Positions 52,058 to 61,729 of a DNA stretch of 64,000 nucleotides are shown here, in pieces. The DNA comes from Cryptomeria japonica (Eukaryota; Streptophyta; Pinopsida; Cupressales; Cupressaceae). The notes beneath the pieces were generated by a model. It was not told the DNA's origin, ran no database searches, and worked only from the letters and a program-made list of their open reading frames with translations. A program made the translations under genes and the position numbers. The stretch is taken from assembly GCF_030272615.1 (NCBI RefSeq), contig NC_081409.1, forward strand, positions 246,389,502 through 246,453,501, given 5' to 3'. How positions within the stretch are numbered: the first letter of the stretch is position 1; each line of letters starts with the position of its first letter.

Positions 52058-53297
52058 TGTAGCATCCTAAAATTGCAACACTTGCAATTTTGACTGCATT
52101 TGGGTCTTCACGATGGCGGTGCAACACTGAACCTGAATGGAGACCCCGAAACTTGTTCATGACACCAAAAACTGCATTTTTCAGCACCCTGGCCTAATCC
52201 TCCTTGCACCCTGCTATCCCTGGAGGTGGGACCATGGTGCCCAGCGCCCTGGTCCTTCAGGACGAGGGCGCCCAGTGCCCTGGTTCCGCAGGACCATGGC
52301 GCCTAGCGCCTTGGTCCCTGGCCCTATTTTGGGCCCGGTCTCTTATGGGGCTTCGGGTCTTTAAGTTTGCAAATTGGAAAATAATATTTCCTGGTCGGCC
52401 TAAGGTCGGGAAAATCAGTCTTTCAACCCTAATTGACAAGTATAAAAACTGCATTTCCTCTCCCATTTTAGAAGATGAAAAAAGGCGGAAATGATATTCA
52501 AGCATTCAAGCATTCAAGCATTCCTTCAAGCAATTGAGCATTCTAAGTCTCCATTCAAGGCTAAGTGTTGCATTCAAGACAAGGATTCAACCATTGAAGA
52601 GGGGATCACTTACAACATACAACATACAACAACATTTACACCTTTGCATGTAAGAATACAAACATTCTTACAACAAGGTATCAGTACTTGTTTACATTAC
52701 AAACATTTACATTTACAACATTCTCATTTCTTGGTTAATTCCAAAATCGGGGTTTGACCTAAAGGCAAACCCCTCATCCCTAACCCCCCAATCGTCCTCT
52801 CTTTTCTGTGTGTAGGTTGCAGGTACATGACTGTAATTAAAGATCTGGAATCCTTGTGCAGAGATGAACAGATCCCCCTTCGTTTCGCGGATTTTTCGGA
52901 GGACCGTGTGCACGCCGGGCGCCATCGTCCCGTCAACTTTCACTCAAATTTGCAGAACAACACCGTCTCAACATTTTACTGCTAATTCCAGGTCCGCAGC
53001 TTCATCCCATATCCCTATCTTTGTTTATAAGTGAATCTTTCCTACTTTACATGTATTCCTAGTTCAATCTTTCTATCTACATTCTTTACAAAAGAGGGTA
53101 TCCTTGATGTCATAACCCTTGAAACTCATATAAAATCCAATCTTGCATTGCGTGGGATTAGATCTTGTGGGTTTCAACCCCTCTTCTGAATGTAAAGTCT
53201 CCCCTAAGTGAAAACCATCAACCCTAGTGACTCTCCCTTCTCTCTCCTTGGAGTTGGGGAGGAGAGAATGACTAGGGTTCGATTTTTCCGCTTTACA
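52058..53297 (+). repeat. 3' LTR of gag-protease gypsy (1240 bp)
   Basis: Same ends as the 5' LTR. It is 54 bp longer because the 31-bp GC-rich unit occurs three times (52229, 52260, 52291) instead of once, and AAGCATTC occurs three times instead of four. Followed by TSD GCTTT. Confidence 0.95.
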
Positions 53298-53302
53298 GCT
53301 TT

Positions 53303-54421
53303 GAATATTAATGTGGATGAATTTAGATCTGTAGAAGATGCATTAGATATAAATGATGCAGAATCCTAGAAGATTGCTATGGAAGAAGAAATGGCAGCTC
53401 TTTGAAAAAGAATGATATATTGCCTGAAGGACGGAAACCTGTTGCTTGCAAATGGGTGTTCAAGAAAAAGATTGGTTCATATGGAAGCATTAAGAAGTAT
53501 AAAGCAAGGTTGGTTGCAAAAGGCTACTCTCATGTTGAGGGTGTTAATTATGGTGAGATATTTTCTCCTGTTAGAAAAATGACATCCATTAGATTTTTGC
53601 TTTCTATTGCTACTGCTTATGATTTAGAGGTTGAGCAAATGGATGTGAAAACTACTTTCCTTCATGGTGATTTGGAGGAGGGTATTTATACGACACAACC
53701 AAAGCACTATGTGGTGAAAGGTAAAAGTAATTTGGTCTGTAAATTAAAAAAATTCTTTGTATGGCCTTAAATAGAGTCCTAGGATGTGGTACAATAAATT
53801 TGATACACATGTCTTGAGTTTGGGATTTGAACGTTCTAAATTAGATCACTATGTTTATTATAAATCTGATGGTGATGATTTCCTGTACATTGCATTATAT
53901 GTTGATGATATGTTATTCATTGGTAAAGGGAAATGTATGATTTCAGAACTAAAGTCTCAACTTGTTGCTAAATTTGAAATAAAAGATCTTGGTCCAACAA
54001 AACACATTCTAGGGATGAAAATTAAAAGAGATAGAGTGAACATAAAGATATGGCTAGGACAGAGTAAATAAGTGAATTTATTTTACAAAGGTTCAATATG
54101 CAAAATTATAGACCATTGTGTGTTCCTTTTACAATTGGAATGAAATTATATGTTTTAGATTGTCCTACATCCCCATCAAAGATGGAGGACATTACCAGAA
54201 TGCCTTACTAGAGTGCAGTTGGAAGTTTGATGTATGCTATGGTTTGTACTAGACCAAAAATTGCCCAAGAAGTGGGAGTTCTTTCCAAATATATGTCTAA
54301 TCCTGGTAGAGTTCATTGGGATGTAGTCAAAAGAGTCTTCAGATATTTGAAGGGTGCCTCAGATTATTTTGTGTTATCATGGTAATTTGGTTAGAGACGT
54401 GATTTCCTTTGATATTCATGG
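53303..54421 (+). pseudogene. copia reverse transcriptase and RNase H start
   Basis: It continues the copia pol cut at 45547. RT reads KPVACKWVFKKK, YKARLVAKGYSH and EQMDVKTTFLHGDLEEGIY at 53402-53770, then YVDDM at 53898-53912 in the frame 53784-54071. Stops at about 53367, 53403 and 53769 and frame changes show decay. The RNase H start (DIHG) is cut at 54421 by a minus-strand gypsy LTR. Confidence 0.88.
54417..54421. other. TSD CATGG, partner of 39677-39681
   Basis: CATGG precedes the outer end of the minus-strand LTR at the same copia codon as at 39677-39681. Confidence 0.8.
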
Positions 54422-55885
54422 TGATGCACGCTTAAAAAGAGGCACAAGACACAAGTTCAAACATTAATATGTCAGTGACAATCAAAACGAAATACAAATG
54501 AGCCTACGATACTTAACATGTATATCAAGAGAGATAAAAAGCATATAAGACGAAGCATACAAAAATGAAAGAAGGAACGAAAACCCCCTAAGATGCTCCC
54601 CACAATGCTCATAGTTGCTCCTCCCTTGTTCCTCTCCTCTCCACATGAGTGTAGCCCTCAACTTTTTGCACTATCTATGGATGTCTTATGAAGATTCAAG
54701 ATTATTATGAAAATGAGAACAAATGACTATGCAAGTGTAAATAAACTATTATGAGAAAGCGCCTAATTAGTCTATGTTAATTTTTTAGCAAAATAACAAA
54801 GCAAATGCTCCTAAATGCTCTCTCAAAATAACTATAAGTTTGATGCCTACAAGATTTTTGGGATGCTTTTGAAGAAGGAATGGACTCTATTTATAGGAAA
54901 AATGGATACATGGATGGTTGAAATTGAGTAATCTCAACAAGGGCAAGGATTGATGGGTTTATGATCCATGTGAGGGCTTTCAACCCAATCCCATGATGAC
55001 AAATGTCAACATGATATAGCTTGAGAGAAGAGGGAAAAAACATTATTTGTTTGAGATGGCATGAAGGTTACCTTGGGAGGGTTTGGTTAGGCTTGAGTTA
55101 GTGAATAAAGCTTTTATCCAGTGAATAATGCCTTTATCTAATGGATAAACTCTTGTGCAAGAGTTAGTGGGGATAACCATGGTCAAAGAAAAGAATGCTT
55201 GAAGAGACCCATGAGTTAAATGAGGGTTGAGTTAGAGGGAAAGTCTCTAACCATGTGGGTGAGTTGAGTTTAACCATTAATGGTTATGTAAGAGCCATAG
55301 ATGGTTATGTAAGAACCATAAATGGTTTGGAAGACTTTGGGGGTTAACTTGTTGGAGAATAAAAACCTTTAATGCTTTTCAAAGACTTTGGAGGCTTTGA
55401 GAAGTGACTTCTCCTTGCTTAGGAATGTTACAATAATTAGGGGATAGGATTAGGCTAATTTGGAATGGATTAGAAGAATCTAGAGGAGGTTTAGGATGCA
55501 AGTGTGTTTAGTGGGTGAGATAAAATAAGATTTTTAATTAAAATAAAATTTATTTATTTCAATTAAATTTGTGCAACTTGTATTTGTAGGAGAATGCAAG
55601 TGGGGGGGGGGGGGGGAGTTTAGAGATTTAAATAAATATTTATTTATTTATTTAAATGAGGAAAGGGGTTAAATTAAACAAATATGCTTTATTTATTTGA
55701 TTGATTGTGAGAGTATGGTTTAATGAAATAATTTAAATAAATTGAATAATTTATTTAGTTAATAGAAGAAGAGGTTTAAGATGAATTAATTAAATATTAA
55801 TTTAATTAACTGTTGAATGATGGTTAAATGATCAAATAAATACTAAATATTCATTTAATTAAGTGGACAGATTTATGTGTCTACA
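54422..55885 (-). repeat. 3' LTR of a minus-strand gypsy element
   Basis: Minus-strand ends TGTAGACACATAAATC and GTGCATCA. A purine tract AAAGAGCGGAAAA lies on the minus strand just upstream (55886-55898), which identifies it as the 3' LTR. It contains a G15 run at 55602-55616 (plus strand) and AT-rich palindromes at 55620-55860. Confidence 0.9.
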
Positions 55886-58075
55886 TTTTCCGCTCTTTGA
55901 GACGGTGCGATTTATTGCTCGTTTCAAAGAAAGAAAGATAGGTATGAGAAGTATGCCCCATAAATGTTAATTTAGTGGGTGGTATGCCCCCTCGAGAGAT
56001 GGGCTGGAAATTTTTTAAAAATTGAGCGATCTCGCAAAAAAGAGAAAGAAGTTGGGGGGAGGTAGAATAGAAGAAAATAGAAAGAATGGTGAAAGAATGA
56101 GAGAAAAAAGAGTTAAAACGAAGACATGAGAGGTCGTTGAAGCTCACAGGGACCAAGACGGTGAGCGAGGTGAATTAGGGTTTGTGCTTTTGATTGATAC
56201 TGTTCAATTGATCAAACTGGGTTGGACAATTTGGTGCAATCGGTTGAATTGCCTCGGTTGAGTCAAAGTGTGACAGTTGATGCCAATTGTTCGTTTGGAC
56301 AAGATAAAGTCTGAGTAAGTGAGTCAAATTGACCTGATGAGACTTAGACAATTGATGTAATTGTCCGATGAAGTCAAGGTATTTGAAGCAAAATACTCAT
56401 TGAGACTTAGACAATTGATGTAATTGTCTATTTTGATTGTGTTTGATTTGTTGATCAATTGATATTGTTTGCGTTGTAGGTTGTTTGTGGTGAATCATAG
56501 CAGCCTTGTTGAGACTAGGTCATTGTGATAAATGTCCATCGTAGTCTAGGATTTTCATAATCGATTACCTGTTGAGACCCAAAGATACTTGATGGAAAAG
56601 TATCCGTTGATAGTCTCGACGTGCGATTCGATGTACCTGTGTAGATAGAGTAACTTGCTTTGCTTATAGCATGATCTAGGTAACATAGGTTACACAACCC
56701 CTCCTGTTAGAGATGGACGATGATGAATATGGCTTGATTGGTTTGATGGGACATGATTGAGGGTATGTGATTATGATGATGACCTAGAGAGGGAGGGTGA
56801 GGGGGTGATTCAATGTTAGATAGAGGGTATGGGGGACTTAGGACTCATTCCTGTGGAAGAGGAGCAAAATAGAGTATCCATTGTCATGACTATGTATGAA
56901 AGATATGCAACAATATGGATGGATGAAATGCAACAAAATGCAATATATACAGATGAGATGAGATGATGATCCATAGATTATTCACAGTGCTTTATTTTCA
57001 TCATCGAGCATGGTAGTATCGATCTTGGCCAAGGTAGCAGAAACCAAGGTTGAGTGTTTCACTTGTAAGCAAACATCGCAAACAAGGAAAGTTCCCCTCC
57101 ATTCTGGTTCATGTACAAATGGTCAAGGTATACGTTGTAGTCAGTAAGTCATAGTGATCCATGATTGTATTTTTGCATACGATCACATAGCTTAGTGAAC
57201 TTCCCACGTAGACACCATTAGTATATGCCCCAAAACATCGTTGAAACAATTCGTAGACAACAAACAAAGAAAAGGATATTAGGAACCATACCGACTACTC
57301 TAATCACTTGTGGATATCCTGGAGTGGCGTAGGAACCTAATATAAATAAATAAATAATTGACCAAGTACTTATCAGCTAAACAAAATTTTCTTGTCAAAG
57401 AGAATGTTGCCATGTCTTTGTTTTGTGAGGAAGGATGCTTCCTTGCAAAGACGATTGTGTGTAGATGTTTTGATTGAGTTGGTTGATTTGATAAGTGATC
57501 ATCATTTGAGTAGCTCAAAATGTTTGTTTGGTGTCGTTTGCGATGTGTATATACAAGGAATAATATATGGTGCAATGTTTTTGATTGGTTTTTGATGTTT
57601 TTGTCATGTTTTTGGATTTTGTGAATGTTTTTGGGATTTTTTGATATTTTTGAATGAGGAACTCAATGAATCACAAGCAACATAGAATCCACTTTCACCA
57701 GTAGGTTAAGAGAATTGCCCCCAGTTAGATGTCTCTATGAAAGTGGGATGCAAGACACATGAAGTACTAACCCTGTTTGCAAATCAATAACAAGCCATGG
57801 TTTGAATGATAGGTGAATGGATGCAATGGATGTGATCGCAACAAGTCTGAAAGACAATGGAACCATACCCTTTATGAATGGTACCTGTTTACGAGGTTTT
57901 CACCATCGTACCTACCCAAGGCGCCACTAGAATGGTTTTCACCGTTTGGATGCATGATTTTTCTTTACTATTTTCTTGATTTTTTGTATTTTTTTTTCAA
58001 GACTGTTTTCTGAATGTTTTTGGTATTTTTTGATATATTTGGTGGAGCCTGATGCTCTGCATAGCTTATGTATGA
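55886..58075 (-). other. 3' non-coding spacer of minus-strand gypsy
   Basis: No gene. From the pol end (58075) toward the LTR it has an A-rich section (57580-58030 on the minus strand), then anonymous sequence, then two copies of the palindrome GACAATTGATGTAATTGTC (56347-56365, 56410-56428), and finally the polypurine tract at 55886-55898. The A-rich section parallels the repeat at 2283-2515. Confidence 0.6.
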
Positions 58076-58651
58076 AATCGTTTGATGTGCATGTTGTTGA
58101 TCAAATCTGCTAGTGGTTCTCCTTCTGAAGTTGCCAACTGATATGCCCCAGACCCGAAGACAGTAGTAATGACATATGGACCCAACTAATTTGATTCAAA
58201 CTTCCCATGCCATTCTCTGTTCGGTTGGTTGCGAGGATTCTCCCTAAGAACAATATCTCCTACCTCAAATGTGCGAGATTTGACCCGATGATTGTAGCTT
58301 CTGCTCATGAGCTACTGATAGGATTTTAGGTGGTTGTATGCAGCTTGTCGCCTTTCATTAAGCAGTTCCAAGTCCGGAAGACGTGAGACTCAGTATGCTT
58401 CATCATTTATTTGATTGTGAAAGGAGACCCATAGAGAGGGTATTTCAACCTCAATAGACAAGATGGCTTCTACTCCACAAACCAATGAGTAGTGGGTTGC
58501 GCTTGTAGGGGTTTGAATGCTAGTTTGATATGCCCATAGTGTTGGATTTAATCGAATGTGCCAATCATGGCCAACATCATTGACTATTTTTTTGAGGATC
58601 CTCAATATGTTCTTATTGGAGGCTTCATCTTGACCATTGCCTTGTGGGTAA
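58076..58651 (-). pseudogene. gypsy integrase, 3' part, cut by another insertion
   Basis: Minus-strand reading starts at 58651 with YPQGNGQDEASNKN, which carries the catalytic Glu, then NDVGHDWHIRLNPTLWAYQT, a helical linker, FEVGDIVLREN and a C-terminal NNMHIKRF. One or two stops are present. The N-terminal part and first two catalytic Asp are beyond the plus-strand LTR inserted at 58652. The protein closely resembles the remnant at 1-1090. Confidence 0.88.
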
Positions 58652-59433
58652 TGTAGACACCCAAAATTGTCCAGTCTAATTAAATAAATATTTTATTTAT
58701 TTAATTATCTAAGCTTAATTCTTCTATTAATTAAATAAATCTTTATTTATTTAATTAATTCATTTATCCTCTTCTAGCCTTGTTTCTCATTTAAATAAAT
58801 ACCTTTATTTATTTAAATTGTCCTTTTCCTAAATTAAATAAATATCTTATTTATTTAATTGATCTCACTTCTTCTATTAATTAAATAAATCTTTATTTAT
58901 TTAATTAATTCATTAACCTTTTCTACCCATGACACATGTCATTCATCTTTTAATTCATACACTACCTACCCCTTTCATTATTTTATTATTTCTTTTACCT
59001 ACCCTCTAATCATAGCTGACCTCCTTTTACACCTCTCAATCTTATCCCTCCATTTCATATTGTGTCTTCTATATAAGGAGATACTTCCTTCATTATCAAC
59101 CCTAATCAATGATCCTAACTAATGAACTACTTGATCAATTGACTACACTACGATCCTACTTGCAACCACATTCCATTCTTTGTTAAGCTCTTATGCACAT
59201 AAAATCCGAGAGCAAATATATCAAGCAAGATCATTGGAGATAGGAAGAATGGAGATCAAAACCCTATTGGACATGTGATGGTATAAGCTTTGTGATTTCA
59301 TTTGATTTGCATTGTCTTAGGTAATCTTCATATGTTATGGTGGATCTTTGTTGTTGTTAGGCTAGGGTTTTGTGGTTGAATTCATTTAGTCTTTCAATAT
59401 CGTTATTATTGTTATCCATTTTCACCATATACA
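58652..59433 (+). repeat. 5' LTR of the plus-strand gypsy (782 bp)
   Basis: Starts TGTAGACACCCAAAATTG and ends TTCACCATATACA. The first ~270 bp consist of AT-rich palindromes built on TTAAATAAAT...ATTTATTTAA. TATATAAG at 59070-59077 is a likely TATA box. Confidence 0.9.
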
Positions 59434-59456
59434 TTTTGGCACGCCCGGTGGGACTC
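59434..59456 (+). other. putative primer-binding site
   Basis: TTTTGGCACGCCCGGTGGGA directly follows the LTR; TGG at 59437 fits pairing with a tRNA CCA end. It differs from the PBS of the other gypsy elements here. tRNA identity not assigned. Confidence 0.65.
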
Positions 59457-59543
59457 TTGTCCCTTTTGCATTTAACATCCTTATTGCAAATTTTGTGTTT
59501 TGAAGTTGCAGATCTGAAATTTTCGGCAGCATTTTGATATTTT

Positions 59544-59841
59544 CGCGTTTGCGTACTTTCGAATCGCGTTTTTGGCTTTTTACCGCGTCTGTGAACTTTC
59601 GGATCACGTCTGGATTCCCTAATCACGTTTGCGACATCTGGAATTGCGTCTGTGTTATCAGCAGTATTTTTTTTTTGTAGGTTCTGAAAATCGCGTTTGT
59701 GTTCTAAAGTCGCGTCTGAGGTGTTTTTAGCCACGTTTGTGTCTAGAAATCGCATCTGCGCTCTGGAGCTGCATCTGTGTCTCACAGAACCACGTCTGTG
59801 TCATGAAGTTGCATCTGTGTCGAGGATAATTGCGTCTGTGT
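59544..59841 (+). repeat. phased CGCGTCTGTGT-type array 1, 14 copies
   Basis: Variants of [CT][GA]C[GA]T[CT]TGTGT start at 59544, 59565, 59584, 59605, 59624, 59645, 59692, 59711, 59732, 59751, 59770, 59791, 59810 and 59831. Spacings are 21,19,21,19,21,47,19,21,19,19,21,19,21. The sequence between motifs is not conserved. A 20-bp step is not a multiple of three, so coding is excluded as the cause. Confidence 0.92.
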
Positions 59842-60239
59842 TCACCGATTTCAAATTTTGAGTTATTGATTTAGTTTTGGGTTTTTGCATTTAGGGTTTC
59901 AGATCTGGTTTATTTTGAGTTAACATTTTCAGATCTAGCTAACAAAATTGGTGCAACTTGTCTTGAAAGTAAAATCGTTTGGTTGAAGGCCCCTATTTTC
60001 ACAAAGTCTTTTGGATTTAAATTTACCTAACTTGTGTGCTTGCAGGAAGGGGTGATTATTTGAAACAATCCAAACTACTAATAAATCTTTGTTGCAAGTC
60101 CTTGGCAAGGGTTTTTGGATTTTTATTGTGTGCCTTGTTTTCATAGACTAGCAAACACTTCAATTGGTGCACTAAAATTGAATCATTGTCTTTTGTGTCT
60201 TGAGCAATAGGCTCTTTTTTTGTTTAATCTTTAGAGGGC

Positions 60240-60780
60240 CTGTCTTCCCGTGTGGTCATTAGGACTACTAGTGAGAAGAGAATGACCCAAGTGGTAGCGA
60301 GGAAAACCCACCTCTTCCGAACGACTATAAACAACTATATTCATGGTGAAAACTATGGATAACGTGTGCTGATTAGTTCATACCAACATTACATCTCCCC
60401 ATAAACCCGTTTGATCAAATTTATTTGATCAATTGTAGGGTGTAACCCCTACTGGCTGGGAGCCTTCTGTATTTACAGAGCTGAAAGTACCACATGTATG
60501 GCCACACGAGCGGATGCCCTTACTAGCACCTTTTTGTTTTAGAAGCCCAAATCCATCTAGTTGTTGGGGCAGGAGGTCGGACCTCTGGTAGCGGCCCACA
60601 CACATACGGTTCTTAGTAGAGATACAAAGTTCACCACGGGGAGTTTTCGTGGGGACTGATGCTTGGCTGACCTGAGAAGTGAGTGTCGAGGGTGGAGCTA
60701 GTGAGGTCAAGCATCTAAGTATCCGCTCTGAATAGCATAGCCTCGGGGGTAAAACCCCATGTGGGATCAACAACTATTGT
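60240..60780 (+). other. gypsy leader between the two arrays
   Basis: GC-richer, non-coding leader sequence with no repeat structure I can resolve. Open frames on the minus strand (60429-60773) show no domain. Confidence 0.45.
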
Positions 60781-61054
60781 CTTGGCCAACCATAAGAATT
60801 GTGCTTGACTTATTTTAAACATTCAAAACCAAACAACAAAACATTGTGTCTTTTGTGTCTTCAAGTGTATGCAAAACATTTTTACATCAAACAACACACT
60901 TTTTATTGGAGTCATTTTGGAGTCTAGACACTTTCAAACATTAGGTCTTCAATAACACTATGTCCTCTTGTCACGAAAAATAGTCAAATAGTCAGATTTG
61001 GTTACAACAAAATGACTTCATAGATTGGAAAAAATTGCACAAATTTTGCAGAAA

Positions 61055-61239
61055 TGCGTCTGTGTCTGACATAATAGTGTCTGTGTTGTATAACCGCGTC
61101 TGTGAAGGGCAGAAACACGTCTGTGTTTACAGAATCAACATTACACTTTGCAAAAAATCTCAGAAGCGCGTCTGTGTTGAACAGAGCCACGTCTGTGTCA
61201 GGAAACCGCATCTGTGAAGTATACAGGCGCGTCTGTGTT
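61055..61239 (+). repeat. phased CGCGTCTGTGT-type array 2, 8 copies
   Basis: Copies start at 61055, 61076, 61095, 61116, 61167, 61188, 61207 and 61228; spacings 21,19,21,51,21,19,21. Same motif and same alternation as array 1, 1.2 kb further on in the same leader. Confidence 0.92.
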
Positions 61240-61729
61240 CAGAATTGAAAAACTGTTACAGTCCAGCAAACAAACACAGTTAGTTTCAGAATTCTTGAGC
61301 TTCCTAGGTCATTTCTCCAGGGTTTCATTTAGCATTCAACCCGTCTTTGGGTCTCACAAAGTCCATCATTGCTTCACATCTCATGTTACATTCACAATTG
61401 TCTAAACTTGAATCAAAAGGTCACTTGCTTGTCCTCACTATACTTTGTCAACACACTATATACAACAACACTTTGCTAAGTGGTCCCTCATCAAGGTTTC
61501 TTACCTTTGGGTTTCATTTGGTCTTACTTAGAGTCAAGGTCAACTTACCTCATCAAGAGAAACTATCCTCTCTTTGGAAGTCACACCTACTCTACTACAT
61601 ACATACTTGGTCTTACATTTTGGATATTGCAAGTACACCTCAGATTCATTTACATTCCATCCAACTCTTGGTCTTCCGTACATTTTCCATTTTCATCTAG
61701 TCTCACACATCTTGGTCAATACCTAGTTC

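Larger units (their letters stand above)
45548..53297 (+). mobile_element. complete non-autonomous gypsy element, gag-protease only
   Basis: A 7.75-kb element: 5' LTR 45548-46733, PBS, 1.2-kb leader, gag-protease ORF, 3' non-coding region, polypurine tract and 3' LTR 52058-53297, with TSD GCTTT. No RT, RNase H or integrase frame exists between protease and the 3' LTR, so it needs a helper. It was inserted into the copia pol linker; removing it rejoins integrase and RT. The LTRs are closely similar by eye, so it is younger than its copia host. Confidence 0.93.
42192..54421 (+). mobile_element. copia element, left half (A), with nested gypsy insertion
   Basis: It carries the truncated 5' LTR, PBS, gag, protease, integrase and RT in standard copia order. 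It is interrupted at 45543-53302 by the gag-protease gypsy and ends at 54421 inside RNase H, where a minus-strand gypsy LTR begins. The missing RNase H end and 3' LTR correspond in sequence to half B at 39682-41096, which lies to the left. Confidence 0.88.

Noticed and set aside
59357-59785. 142-residue minus-strand frame rich in Arg, Asp and Thr
   Set aside because: It lies across the phased motif array; the 19/21-bp step is not a codon multiple, so the apparent repeats are not protein repeats.
60429-60773. 114-residue minus-strand frame in the gypsy leader
   Set aside because: It lies antisense to a leader expected to be non-coding and has no family signature.
59544-61239. CRISPR-like array
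   Set aside because: Motifs are 11 bp, too short and too variable, with spacers of 8-10 bp, inside a plant LTR element.
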